Shown: piece after piece, positions 22,863 through 31,881 of the stretch | How positions within the stretch are numbered: position 1 is the stretch's first letter | Layout: each line of letters begins with the position of its first letter | Source of the DNA: Nocardioides sp. GY 10113 | Lineage (GTDB): Bacteria; Actinomycetota; Actinomycetes; Propionibacteriales; Nocardioidaceae | Assembly (NCBI RefSeq): GCF_004919105.1 | Contig: NZ_STGK01000016.1 | Span: 1-64,000, forward strand | Length of the DNA: 64,000 bases | Reading direction: 5' to 3' | Position numbers and translations under genes: made by a program | Notes under the pieces: model-generated | Told to the model about the DNA's origin: nothing | Databases searched by the model: none | The model's input: only the letters and a program-made list of their open reading frames with translations

Positions 22863-24497
22863 GTGCTCGAAGCCCACGCTCAACCGAAGCAGGACGTTCC
22901 TGCCGGCTCCCTCGCGCGTGCACACAGCGGCCCTCGTCACAATCTCGCCGAAATCGCCTGGATTCCGGTGACCACGGCTGACGGTAAGTACGCCGAGCTC
23001 TCGCTCGCAGAAGCCCTCCTCAACGGACACGAGTACGCAGGGCTGGCGTGCGCCGACCCGCTAGAGTACGCAGCACTGTCCAGGTACCTGATCGCGCTGA
23101 CCTACCTCGTGCACGCCCACGACCCAGCGCGCGGCTGGCACGCGGTCGGCCTCGGGAAGGCTCCGTTCCCTCGGCACGCTGTCGACGCGGTTCTCGGCCG
23201 CCTGGCCGATCACTTGTGGCTCTTCCACCCGACCACCCCGTTTCTCCAGCAGCCGCGCCTGCGCGACGCGGTCACGAACGCGGCCACTCTGCGCGGGGGC
23301 GAGTTCGACCCGGCCGAGGTGTTCCACAATGTCGGTGCGCTCACTCCAGGCGGCAGCGGCGGCTGGTTCACCCGCACTCGTGCGGTCGGACAACTTTCGC
23401 CAGCACAGTGCGCCCGCGCCTTGGTGATCAGGCACTTCATGTCGCCCCACGGGAACGAGATGTTCGTTCGGTGCCCGGAGAGGGTGACGCGGATGTCCTC
23501 CGGCGGCGTCGGGTTCACCAGCGTCGGCGCGAGCACCCAGTTCTTCCGGACCGGCCCTACGCTGGCGGCCACCCTTGCGGTCAATCTGGTCCAGGAGATC
23601 GTCGACGACTGTGCCGGACAGACGTTCTTCGAGGCGCCCGAACCTGTCGGGCCGCCATCGAGGTTGTGGCTGTACACGTTCAGTACCGCTGCGACGTACC
23701 TGATCGAACCGGACCGAGATGAACCGGTCTGGTACACGCTGCGCGGACGGCACCCCTACGCTGCGTCGGCTCAAAAGGCCTTGCTGACCACCGCCAAGCA
23801 CGCCGACCCGCACGTGGTGTGGGCTCAAGGGGCCAAGGCGAGCACCGACCCCAAGAAGCTGATCCTTGATCCGAACCTGCACCAGTACGACAACCTCGCC
23901 CACGCGCTGGCCCTCACCGCGAAGGCCACACCCCTGGAGAACGTCGTGACGGGTCGCCGGCCGATTCAGCCGCCCCGGGAGCACGCACGAGGGACGACCG
24001 CGATCTGTCTCAAGACGTCCGGCGCGACCATGGGGCCTCAGATCGCCAGCGCGGCGCGGATCTCCTGGGAGGCAAGCGGCCTCGTGGCCCCGAAGCGGCA
24101 GCGGCTCATCATGCTCGGGCTGCTCCGCCGCATCGGAGGAGCTTCCGGGTCGCTCTCCAGCATCCTCGGCTACCAGGTGCGGCAGGTCGTCGACGGCGGC
24201 CGCCGCGATCCCAGCGACATCACCGGGGGCGACAGGGATCGCGGGCTAGTCTCCCTCGCTCGCGGTGACCTGTTCGACGAACTCGACGACTTCCTGCGCC
24301 GCGCTCTCGCCGAAGTGCTCGACGGCTCCCGAACAACGGACCTACCTGCGGCAGCGGAGGTCACCGAGTTGGTCGCGGCGACCCTCACGGTCTTCGAACG
24401 AAGGTGCGCACCCTTCAGCAACGGCTCACGGCAGGCGGTTGCGATCGCCCGCGGCACCCAGCGGCTCTCATCGGCAGCTCGAAGGATTCTCACATGA
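22863..24497 (+). CDS. cse1: Cascade large subunit Cse1/CasA (Cas8e)
   Basis: I chose GTG 22863 because AGGAGG lies 7 nt upstream; the open frame reaches back into the last CRISPR spacer and cannot be coding there. The 544-residue product has the family's early IAWIPV segment (HNLAEIAWIPVTTADGKYAELSLAEAL), followed by the Cse1 body (HLWLFHPTTPFLQQPRLRD). Cse1 reads the PAM and recruits Cas3. It is the first gene of a compact five-gene operon and overlaps cse2 by 4 bp. Length is in the normal range (about 500-560). Confidence 0.93.
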   Translation: MLEAHAQPKQDVPAGSLARAHSGPRHNLAEIAWIPVTTADGKYAELSLAEALLNGHEYAGLACADPLEYAALSRYLIALTYLVHAHDPARGWHAVGLGKAPFPRHAVDAVLGRLADHLWLFHPTTPFLQQPRLRDAVTNAATLRGGEFDPAEVFHNVGALTPGGSGGWFTRTRAVGQLSPAQCARALVIRHFMSPHGNEMFVRCPERVTRMSSGGVGFTSVGASTQFFRTGPTLAATLAVNLVQEIVDDCAGQTFFEAPEPVGPPSRLWLYTFSTAATYLIEPDRDEPVWYTLRGRHPYAASAQKALLTTAKHADPHVVWAQGAKASTDPKKLILDPNLHQYDNLAHALALTAKATPLENVVTGRRPIQPPREHARGTTAICLKTSGATMGPQIASAARISWEASGLVAPKRQRLIMLGLLRRIGGASGSLSSILGYQVRQVVDGGRRDPSDITGGDRDRGLVSLARGDLFDELDDFLRRALAEVLDGSRTTDLPAAAEVTELVAATLTVFERRCAPFSNGSRQAVAIARGTQRLSSAARRILT

Positions 24498-25048
24498 CGC
24501 AGACACCAGGCAGCAGCAGGAAGCGCGATACTCCGGAGGCGGTGGCAACGGTCCTCCGGCTCCGCACGGATACCGGCAGCAGGGCCCGCTTGCGCCGGGC
24601 CGGCAGCCCCGCCACCGAGCGCTTCGCCTACCCACTGCTGGCCGGCACGTGGACGGACGCCACACGCCAGCCGATCCTGTCCTTCGCGGCGCTGGCCGGG
24701 ACCTTCGCACGAGTTGAGCACGACGAAACCGTGCCGCTCGGCGCGATGATCCGTAAGACCTGCTCCACCCCGGAGGACGTCACACGGATGGAGCGTCGCC
24801 TCACCGTCGCCCAGAATCAGACCCTGTCCGGCTTCCTCACCACGCTCCGCTACGTGTTCGGGAAGGCCACCGACGCTGGCTGCGCGGTCAACTACGTCGA
24901 CCTGTACTGGACCGTCCTGAACTGGGAGCACCCCGACCTCGACCGCCGCAACCGCGTCCGCCGGCGCCTGTTCGAAACCTTCTTCCGCGCAGACAACGCC
25001 GCAGCGGCCGCTGCGGCCGCCGCGGCAGACCCGACACTCATGCCCTGA
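24494..25048 (+). CDS. cse2: Cascade small subunit Cse2/CasB (Cas11e)
   Basis: This 184-residue, mostly helical protein has the Cse2 pattern: an N-terminal RLRTDTGSRARLRRAG segment, a central helix with VEHDETVPLGAMIRK, and a C-terminal LDRRNRVRRRLFETFF. Two Cse2 copies stabilise the crRNA-target duplex in Cascade. The start ATG overlaps the cse1 stop (CACATGAC). An odd run of alanines (AAAAAAAAAADP) near the C-terminus comes from repeated GCN codons and may be a flexible or expandable tail. Confidence 0.9.
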   Translation: MTQTPGSSRKRDTPEAVATVLRLRTDTGSRARLRRAGSPATERFAYPLLAGTWTDATRQPILSFAALAGTFARVEHDETVPLGAMIRKTCSTPEDVTRMERRLTVAQNQTLSGFLTTLRYVFGKATDAGCAVNYVDLYWTVLNWEHPDLDRRNRVRRRLFETFFRADNAAAAAAAAAADPTLMP

Positions 25049-25076
25049 CGGCCCAGACCAGAGAGACACATCGCGA

Positions 25077-26132
25077 ATGAACGCGTTCCTCAACGCCCAC
25101 ATCCTGCAGCCCGCCCCGCTGGCCAACCTCAACCGAGACGACACCGGCGCCCCGAAGGACCTGGTCTACGGCGGGGTCACCCGAGCCCGCTGGTCGTCCC
25201 AGTCGCTCAAGCGTGCCGCGCGGGTAGCGTTCGAAGGGCAGTCGAACGCGGACCGCACCAGCCGCAGCAAGATCGTCGCCGACGACATCGCGGACCGCGC
25301 CATCGTCGCGCTCCGCGACGCTGGCGAGACCGTCGACGACGCCCTCGAGAAGGAGCTACGGACGGCTGCGCGGAAGAGGGTCAATTCGCTGGTCACGACC
25401 AAGAAGCCCGAGGACGGCAGCGAGACGCTGATCTGGCTCGCCGAGCACGAGAGCCAGCAGATCATGGAGCAGCTCGTCGCCGGCACGGACGCGGACTGCG
25501 TCCAGCCGCAGACCGCGTCGCTGTCCATCGCCGGGTTCGGTCGGATGTTCGCCGCCGCCAAGCCCCAGCAGACAGAGGCCGCGGTCCAGGTCGCGCACGC
25601 ATTCAGCGTCAACGCCGCCTCGATCGACGTCGACTACTTCACTGCCGTCGACGACCTCGCCGCGATCGGCGCCGGGCACCTCGACGTCGCCGCCTTTACC
25701 AGCGGCGTGTTCTACCGCTACTTCAACATCGACCGGCGCCAGCTCCTGGCGAACTGGTCTGCGGCCGGGGAGGCAGACGCCACCCAGCGGCTCGAAGCGT
25801 TCCTCGGCTGCCTGTTCACGGCGCTGCCTACGGGCAAGCGAAACGCGACGGCACCTCACACGCCGCCCGTCTACATCATGCTCACCACGAGCAACCAGGG
25901 CGCATCGCTTGCCCACGCTTTTGAGGCTCCGATCCCCGCTAAGACCGAGGGCTACCTCCCCGACGCCATCAGCCGCCTCGAAGACTGGGCGACCCGTCTT
26001 GAGCTCTACTACCCGTCCATGACCGGCTCGACGGCGATCATGAACATGACGGCCGACGGCCCCCCGAGCCTGACCTTCGACAGCATGGTCTCGGCCGCTG
26101 CGCGATGGATCCTGGACGGTACGCCGCTGTGA
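25077..26132 (+). CDS. cas7e: Cascade backbone subunit Cas7e (Cse4/CasC)
   Basis: The 351-residue protein begins MNAFLNAHILQPAPLANLNRDD and continues PKDLVYGGVTRARWSSQSLKRAAR, the well conserved N-terminus of Cas7e including the SSQSxKR motif. Six copies form the crRNA-binding backbone. The Gly-rich segment typical of the family lies in FTSGVFYRYFNIDRRQLL. It sits 28 bp after cse2 and overlaps cas5e by 4 bp. Confidence 0.95.
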   Translation: MNAFLNAHILQPAPLANLNRDDTGAPKDLVYGGVTRARWSSQSLKRAARVAFEGQSNADRTSRSKIVADDIADRAIVALRDAGETVDDALEKELRTAARKRVNSLVTTKKPEDGSETLIWLAEHESQQIMEQLVAGTDADCVQPQTASLSIAGFGRMFAAAKPQQTEAAVQVAHAFSVNAASIDVDYFTAVDDLAAIGAGHLDVAAFTSGVFYRYFNIDRRQLLANWSAAGEADATQRLEAFLGCLFTALPTGKRNATAPHTPPVYIMLTTSNQGASLAHAFEAPIPAKTEGYLPDAISRLEDWATRLELYYPSMTGSTAIMNMTADGPPSLTFDSMVSAAARWILDGTPL

Positions 26133-26860
26133 GCACCCTCGTGCTGCGCATCGCGGCACCACTGGTTTCCTGGCCCTCGCCGTCGCGCCGACGTACCCGC
26201 GGCACCGAGCAGCTCCCGACGTACTCGGCTCTGGTCGGGCTCGCTCGTGCGGCGCTGGGGTTGCCCCGGCTGGAGCCCGGGCAGTCGCCTGAGTTCGATC
26301 TCGTCGCCGCGGTGCGGGCGGACCAGCCGGGTCGAGCCCTGCGGGACTTCCACACCGTCAACCCCATCTCGTATGGCTCGTACCGGAACTTGAGCGCGGC
26401 GGATGCGAAGAAGGCCGCCGACCTGGATGCCGCGGGCGCCGGGTTCAAGCGGGGAAATCCGGTGGTGTCCGAGCGGCACTTCCGCACCGACTCAGTCACC
26501 ACCGTGTTCATCGACGACCCCGACCAGAGGCTCGCTGCCGCCTTCACTGCGCCGGGGTTCGCGATCGCGGCCGGCCGCAAGGGTTGCCCTCTCACCTTCC
26601 CTTTCGTCCTCGGAACAGTCGAAGCCGACCTTGAGGACGCGCTCGCAGCCGTCCCCACGGTGGGCGACGCCGTCCGCCCGGTGCCAGCACACCTGTTCCA
26701 GCCGCCGGCGCGGCTCCCCGTAACCAGAACCGCCACCAAGTGGGACGACCCCGCCGGCAGCGTCGGGCACGAATATCGCAGCCGCCCCAGATTCCACACC
26801 CAGGTGACGCCACCCGTGGTGTCGGACCTCTTCGCACTCCTGAGCCACTTCGGAGGATGA
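26129..26860 (+). CDS. cas5e: Cascade subunit Cas5e (CasD)
   Basis: The 243-residue RAMP protein begins at a GTG overlapping the cas7e stop (GTGA). It begins STLVLRIAAPLVSWPSPSRR, the typical Cas5 first β-strand with a Trp following (L-x-SW). TYSALVGLARAALGL corresponds to the family's P-(S/T)-x-S-x-V-x-G-L-x-x-A-x-G motif. Cas5e caps the crRNA 5' handle. The C-terminal part (GRKGCPLTFPFVLGTVE) also fits the family. Length is as expected. Confidence 0.93.
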   Translation: MSTLVLRIAAPLVSWPSPSRRRTRGTEQLPTYSALVGLARAALGLPRLEPGQSPEFDLVAAVRADQPGRALRDFHTVNPISYGSYRNLSAADAKKAADLDAAGAGFKRGNPVVSERHFRTDSVTTVFIDDPDQRLAAAFTAPGFAIAAGRKGCPLTFPFVLGTVEADLEDALAAVPTVGDAVRPVPAHLFQPPARLPVTRTATKWDDPAGSVGHEYRSRPRFHTQVTPPVVSDLFALLSHFGG

Positions 26861-26861
26861 C

Positions 26862-27443
26862 GTGTTGTTCCTGACCCACGTGCCGGCCCACCACGAGCGC
26901 CTTCGCGGGCTTCGCAGCTACCGGGACCGAGCGGTCCTGCATCGGCGCGTCATGTCGCTGTTCGGCGACCTCGGAGGCGGCAACACAGCACGCGAGCGCG
27001 GCAACGTCCTGTTCCGCGTCACTGCCGACGGACTGCTGGTGTCCTCGACCGTTGCACCCGCCGCCGGCGGCGTTAGGACGAAGGACGCCTCCGCGCTCCT
27101 ACAGCTTCCAGCCGGTGTGGCAGTCCAAGGCGCTGTGGTCATCAATCCAGCATTGACCAAGAACCGCACTCGCGACGGGTCCGTCCGTCGTACCAGGGAG
27201 ACGCTGCCCGAGGATGAGGTTCCCAACTGGCTCGCTGGACGACTCAGTGGGATGCGCGCGGTTGCGGTGCGAGGGGTCCGCCGCGAGACCGTGACACGCG
27301 CTGGCACGCCACTCGTTCTCGATGCCGTCACGTTTGACGCCGTCACCGACGACCCAGCCCAGATCGGTTCGGTGCTCACGGCAGGAATCGGCAAGGCGAA
27401 GGCGTACGGCGCCGGGATGGTCACCCTCGCTCCACGACGGTGA
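26862..27443 (+). CDS. cas6e: crRNA-processing endonuclease Cas6e (Cse3/CasE)
   Basis: The 193-residue protein has the catalytic His27 in AVLHRRVMSLFGD, matching the active-site His of Cas6e, and the C-terminal glycine-rich loop GIGKAKAYGAGMVTLAP. It cleaves the repeat hairpin to make mature crRNA and stays bound in Cascade. The GTG start lies one base after the cas5e stop. It is the last cas gene: in most type I-E loci cas1 and cas2 would follow, but here there is a 285-bp gap with a strong terminator. Confidence 0.95.
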   Translation: MLFLTHVPAHHERLRGLRSYRDRAVLHRRVMSLFGDLGGGNTARERGNVLFRVTADGLLVSSTVAPAAGGVRTKDASALLQLPAGVAVQGAVVINPALTKNRTRDGSVRRTRETLPEDEVPNWLAGRLSGMRAVAVRGVRRETVTRAGTPLVLDAVTFDAVTDDPAQIGSVLTAGIGKAKAYGAGMVTLAPRR

Positions 27444-27675
27444 CACTCGCCCGGCGATTTCGGCGACCGGTTCCTGGCTGCAAGTTCTGCAACGAATGGA
27501 GACCACCGGTGGGGTGATGCTCCGGCCTATGCCTCGTCTTGCTGTTACGAATGAACTTCGCTTTCCGCTCCAATTCCTTGCAGAACTTGCAGAAGCACCA
27601 CCTGAACTGGGCTAACGCTCTTCCAGAACGTCGCAGGAATCTCTCAACGAGCCGGCGAAGCTCGCAAGTCAGGAA
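27444..27675. other. Non-coding gap where cas1-cas2 would be expected
   Basis: I find no fragment of Cas1 or Cas2 in any frame here; the open frames are short and without family motifs. It may be the 3' untranslated part of the Cascade operon. Confidence 0.6.
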
Positions 27676-27720
27676 GGCTCGGAGACCCCCAGCAGGCGGC
27701 CTGCTGGGGGTCTCCGAGCC
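27676..27720. terminator. Bidirectional terminator between cas6e and the primase gene
   Basis: A perfect 21-bp stem, GGCTCGGAGACCCCC... pairing with ...GGGGGTCTCCGAGCC, has a 3-nt loop (27697-27699). It lies between the converging cas6e and primase genes, 9 bp from the primase stop. This is the strongest hairpin in the island. Confidence 0.85.
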
Positions 27721-27728
27721 GTCGCAGT

Positions 27729-30389
27729 TCAGTACGGGTCGACAGCGAGCCAGTTGCGCCAGCCGTGACTGCCCGCGCGGTTGCGCATGGTGGCGCTGTC
27801 GCCGTACTCGGCACGCTCGTTGACCTTCTTGACGAGCCCGTTCTTGGACTGGATGCGACGCCCCTCGGGGATGTGCTGGTCATCGCACCACCGGGTGTAC
27901 AGCATCCACATCTCCCCCCTGGTGATGATCGTGTCCGGATCGCCGTGAAGCGCGTCTGTTGCGGGCACCGGACGAGTCCAGTCCTTGAGGAACTCGCCAA
28001 GCCTGTCGCCAGAGTTGAGCCATGCTTCGAGACGCCGAGTGGAGTCGTCGGTGCGAGAGATCTCGCCGCCGTTGGCGATGAGTTGGCGGGCGCCATCAAC
28101 GAGCCATGCCAGGATCGCCTCCTTCGCGCTGGGGTCCTCGCGAAGCCGGTCAAGGCGCGCCCCCTCGACCCTGCGGTCGATCTTCCGCGAGTGGCGGCAA
28201 AACACCACCCGCCGTCGCAGGGCCTCATTCTCCCCAGCGAGCGCACCGACCGCGGGGAGGTAGTTGGTGCCCAGGTACGGCGTGCCGGTGATCCGGATCG
28301 TCTCGGGGTCGATGCCCTTTCGCTCGATCTCGATGGGCTCGGCGTCCTGACTGAGGAGTTTGAACTTGCCCTCGTCCAACCGTTCGCCCGCGTTGGTCTC
28401 ACCGATGATGAGCGCGCGCCTGTAGCGGATCGCCGCGAAGGAGAACTGGTTCCCGCCGTCCTTGCCGTCGAGGATAGCCCGCTTGTTGAGGGCGCCCTTG
28501 TAGCCCGCCGGCAGCACGCTCGTGATCAGGTCTGCCGCCGTCGAGATACCGCACCCGCCGGCACCGTGCGCAACGATCGCCGTGTCGTGGTTGCATGCCA
28601 TCAGGACGGTTGACCACGCCAGTTGAGCCATGCGCTCGAAGTCCTCGTCGTAGGTCCACGACGGGTCGCCGCTATCGAGACGCCGCTCCACCGTGAAGAA
28701 GTCGCGACAGAAGTCCGTCCAGTCGGCATGGGTGGCGTCAGGGACGTAGCGCACCTCAGAGCAGTGCAGGTTCATCGCCCGCGGCGTGTGGGGCAGGATC
28801 TCTCCGGTCGCCAGATCGATCAGCCCGTCAGCAGAAGGGAAGGTGTGCTTCCAGTCCGCGGGCTCCCACTGGTCCGGAAGACGGTGGAGGCGACGGTCGC
28901 GCTTTGCGAGTGACACCGCGTTACGAAGTTGCGTTGCGCCGCGCGCGGCGGTCCGCATCTTCCGGGTCGATTCCTTGTCCTTGCCCAGGATCCGGCCGGC
29001 GCACATCTCAGCAACCGAGAGCACCAGGTTCTCGCCAGGATCAGACTCGAAGTGACGGCCGTTGTGACGCCACCACTGGCCGCTCCTGCCGAGGTCGAGG
29101 AAGATCAGCCCCTGACCGTTGGCTTCGACTGCGACCCGCGCCGCCCGACCTGCATCGTCGTTCGGGTGGTGTGCCCACCGTTCGATGTAGGTGAGTCCCT
29201 CGACAGCGTCCGCGAGGAGAGGGCCGAGCCAGTCGGTACCCGGCTCGACCTCCGCCATGGCTGCGGCGTAATCGTCGAGGCCGGCGCCGCTGCCCAGGTC
29301 CTCGATCCGACCGCTTCGCGGGTGGCGGACCGTTCGCGGCACATGGACGACTCGCACGCTCCCAGCGCCCTGGTCGAGTCCGGACTCGATGGTCCGTTGC
29401 GTGGCGACGTTGGAACCAGGGTTGTCCTCGTGGTCGGAGTCCGGGATCCAAAGAAGGTGTCGACCCTCGACCCCGCCGAGAGCACGATCGACATCAGGCG
29501 ACAGGCGAGGAAAGTACTCCAAGGGGTTGTTGGGGTTGGACTTCCCCTCGTAGGCCATCGTGATGCCTCCAACGGCGACGATGTTAAGGGCGTCGGTGAG
29601 CGAGGCGAGTGAGTCGGCACGCACAGGTGACTCGATGATGGCGGGCGGGCGGGAGTGGTCGACCGCGTGGAGCCCGTCAACGAGTCGATCCATCGTGGAC
29701 GTAGCCCGCGCCGCGGGGAAGTCGAACTTGTGCACCTTGGCGATCTCGCCCGATTCGGGATCCATCTCCTCGCGGGGGACCTCCCACCGAATCTGGGAGC
29801 CAACCTGGTTACCCGCAGCATCACGCCACGGGATCAGTAGCCAAGAGCGCCCGCCGGCGGTCGCAGCCCACGCGATCTGCGCGTTGGTCCATCGGCCGAG
29901 CCCATCGGGAACGGCGGGAAGGTCGCCCGTGCCGGAGAGGTACCCCCGCCGTGCGGCGATGTTTGCTGCGACGCGCCGCTGCGCGAGATAGCGCACTGCC
30001 CAGGGCGCCAAGGACGGCAAGGCCGCGACGCGGAACGCCGCGTCGTAGGCCGCGTCGCTGCAGTCAGGTTCCCGCTGGCGAAGAGTGCGGAGCGCCGCGA
30101 TCGGATCAGGGTCCGAAAGTGACCACTGCTCGTCACCACTGTCCGAATCGCTACCGGTCAGGGAGGCCGCAAGCGGGGAAGCAGGCACGACCGCAAGGTG
30201 GGCAGCCCGCGCAGCCGCGGGGGCGCCGAGTTCCTCGAAGTCGACGAGATCGGCGCCATCGATCGGTGCGTCGTCGAAGTCGTGGTCAGCAGACTCGGAG
30301 TCTTGAACGACGGAGAAGGCCGGCGTCCCGCTGGCCTTGTGGACGTTGGTTTGCGCGAGGGCAAGCCACTGTGGCTGGTTGGTGTTCAT
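27729..30389 (-). CDS. Phage/plasmid-type primase-helicase with degenerate P-loop
   Basis: The 886-residue protein has a low-complexity acidic N-terminus (1-80), a primase/TOPRIM-like region (residues about 110-420, PAIIESPVRADSLASL, GRHLLWIPDSDHEDNPG) and a D5/P4-type helicase region (about 500-760). The helicase region shows the acidic Walker-B-like ALIIGETNAGERLDEGKFKLLSQD, usual in such proteins. The Walker A site reads AHGAGGCGISTAADL: the lysine expected before S/T is isoleucine, so ATP hydrolysis may be lost or altered. Its ATG overlaps the stop of the upstream gene by 1-4 bp. The likely role is replication of the excised element. Confidence 0.78.
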   Translation of the reverse strand: MNTNQPQWLALAQTNVHKASGTPAFSVVQDSESADHDFDDAPIDGADLVDFEELGAPAAARAAHLAVVPASPLAASLTGSDSDSGDEQWSLSDPDPIAALRTLRQREPDCSDAAYDAAFRVAALPSLAPWAVRYLAQRRVAANIAARRGYLSGTGDLPAVPDGLGRWTNAQIAWAATAGGRSWLLIPWRDAAGNQVGSQIRWEVPREEMDPESGEIAKVHKFDFPAARATSTMDRLVDGLHAVDHSRPPAIIESPVRADSLASLTDALNIVAVGGITMAYEGKSNPNNPLEYFPRLSPDVDRALGGVEGRHLLWIPDSDHEDNPGSNVATQRTIESGLDQGAGSVRVVHVPRTVRHPRSGRIEDLGSGAGLDDYAAAMAEVEPGTDWLGPLLADAVEGLTYIERWAHHPNDDAGRAARVAVEANGQGLIFLDLGRSGQWWRHNGRHFESDPGENLVLSVAEMCAGRILGKDKESTRKMRTAARGATQLRNAVSLAKRDRRLHRLPDQWEPADWKHTFPSADGLIDLATGEILPHTPRAMNLHCSEVRYVPDATHADWTDFCRDFFTVERRLDSGDPSWTYDEDFERMAQLAWSTVLMACNHDTAIVAHGAGGCGISTAADLITSVLPAGYKGALNKRAILDGKDGGNQFSFAAIRYRRALIIGETNAGERLDEGKFKLLSQDAEPIEIERKGIDPETIRITGTPYLGTNYLPAVGALAGENEALRRRVVFCRHSRKIDRRVEGARLDRLREDPSAKEAILAWLVDGARQLIANGGEISRTDDSTRRLEAWLNSGDRLGEFLKDWTRPVPATDALHGDPDTIITRGEMWMLYTRWCDDQHIPEGRRIQSKNGLVKKVNERAEYGDSATMRNRAGSHGWRNWLAVDPY

Positions 30390-30865
30390 CAGTCGCGCGG
30401 ATCCCAGTCGGTTCCGGCGATCCGGATGAGTTCCGGCAGGCTGGACACCCGCTGCTCGGCAGCATCCAGATAGTCCTCCCCAACGAGAAGCCAGCGGTAG
30501 TCAGCGGTCACCGCAGTGAGAAGGCCCTCGGCCGCAGCAACCGCTTCGGCCCGGCACCTGAACGCCGCGATCGGCTCACTCCAGCGCCGAACCTCCCAAG
30601 GGTTGTCGTCATCGAGGTCCTGACGAGTCCAGAGGACCTCGGGCTCAACGCGGTAACGCCGCGCACCGCTCGTCGAAAACAGGACGGGGATCTCGACACG
30701 GACGTAGTCGTACGAGTTCCCCGGTCCGCCGAGCCAGGCGGTGAGAGCCCGGTACTGCGCGCTCAGGCGGAGGGACAGGGGGCCTTCCGGTTCGGGGTGC
30801 ACCGTACGCACAACCGTCAGCGTCACGCGGTGGTCGTCTGCGACGACTTCCCTTGTTGTTGCCAT
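30389..30865 (-). CDS. Hypothetical protein in the primase operon
   Basis: I chose ATG 30865, with GGAGA upstream; a longer reading lacks signals. The 158-residue product begins ATTREVVADDHRVTLTVVRTVHPEPEG and appears mainly β/α, soluble and acidic, with a C-terminal QRVSSLPELIRIAGTDWDPRD. I do not recognise the family. It overlaps the primase start (ATGA), so both are made from one message. A DNA-replication accessory role is suggested by context only. Confidence 0.65.
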   Translation of the reverse strand: MATTREVVADDHRVTLTVVRTVHPEPEGPLSLRLSAQYRALTAWLGGPGNSYDYVRVEIPVLFSTSGARRYRVEPEVLWTRQDLDDDNPWEVRRWSEPIAAFRCRAEAVAAAEGLLTAVTADYRWLLVGEDYLDAAEQRVSSLPELIRIAGTDWDPRD

Positions 30866-31881
30866 TGGAATTGGGTCTCCGTTCGAGTGTGGTGTCGACG
30901 AAGTTTTGGTCCACCGGGGACCGCCGCTTCGCGCGAATCTGCTGTTGACACCACCCAGGTGTCCGGCACCGGTCCGTTCTCTCCCCGGCACCAAGATCCG
31001 CTTCGAATCCTTGACGTCCGGCGCAGTGGAAGACCTCGGCCAGGGCTCGACGACACTCGAGCTGACGCACCGCGCTGGCCGGACCTGCGGGACGTCGAGC
31101 GCCCGGTGCAGCAGGCGAAGACGAGCGACCGGGGCCAGTTCGCCAAGTCCTTCGACCCGCCGTGGCAGCCATCTACGCGAGCCGGCACCATGGAGCGCAC
31201 ACGCACCTGAGTCGCTGCTGTGCCTTCGGGGTCCTCTGGCGTCTGCCGCTCGCGGAAACGTCAGAGCTTGGTTGGCAACGCCTTCAACCCTCCGGCGCGT
31301 CCTGGTGGTCGCGCCGAACCGCGCAGCCGATGCGCGTAGGGGGCTCCGCCGGATTGCATCTCAGCAGCCGCGGGCACTGCGGGATTCGCGGGCATCCGAC
31401 CACGAAGTCGAAGACATCCGGATGTCGCGAATCCTCCAGTCGGGCCATCGACCGCCACCGCCCCAACTTCCGCCCTCCGGGCGGTCACGAGGTGGTGGGG
31501 GGCTATGGAGGTGAAGTGGTCGGGGTGGTCGCGGGTTCAAAGACAGGCGCACGGCGAGGTGAAAGGCATTGAGGAAATCGCAGAGAATGGAAGCCGAATC
31601 GGGACGAACTAGCCACGCAACGAACGACCCGAGATCACACCGCCCCGGCGAGCGAAGCGAGCCTCCTTCGTATGGGGCCCCCCCTTGCCTGGCGGCGGGT
31701 TTCTCCCTGAAATGCGGTCCGCGACCGCGACCGCGAGCTGCGTGGCTGGCCACGCCAAGCCGGCCGGCCCGCAGCAGAGCCCAGCTTCAGGAACACCCGG
31801 AGTCGACACAGCGACGCCAAGAAGGACTCGCGTCGAGGTGACTAGACCAGGGCCGGATCCGGTGGCAGAGCGGGATGGCCG
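30866..31881. other. 1-kb gene-free region upstream of the primase operon (candidate origin/control region)
   Basis: No open frame here has a credible start plus codon bias. The region lies between the divergent primase operon and the repeat-protein gene. It has an octamer CCGGCACC at 30963, 30985 (22 bp apart) and 31182, a nested inverted repeat at 31383-31433, a small hairpin at 31470-31484, and a GC-box-rich segment at 31640-31740. Such structure next to a primase is often an origin. That is inference from position. Confidence 0.4.
31383..31433. repeat. Nested inverted repeats in the control region
   Basis: GATTCGCG-GG-CATCC (31383-31397) pairs with GGATG-T-CGCGAATC (31420-31433). Inside the right arm lies the perfect 14-bp palindrome GACATCCGGATGTC (31413-31426), so two alternative foldings or a two-site operator are possible. 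Confidence 0.6.

Noticed and set aside
27444..27728. Possible cas1-cas2 relic after cas6e
   Set aside because: No frame shows Cas1 or Cas2 motifs; the region is short and holds only a terminator.
30741..31572. Plus-strand open frames in the 1-kb region behind the primase operon
   Set aside because: They lack ribosome-binding sites and domains, and their codon use is not consistent with neighbouring genes.
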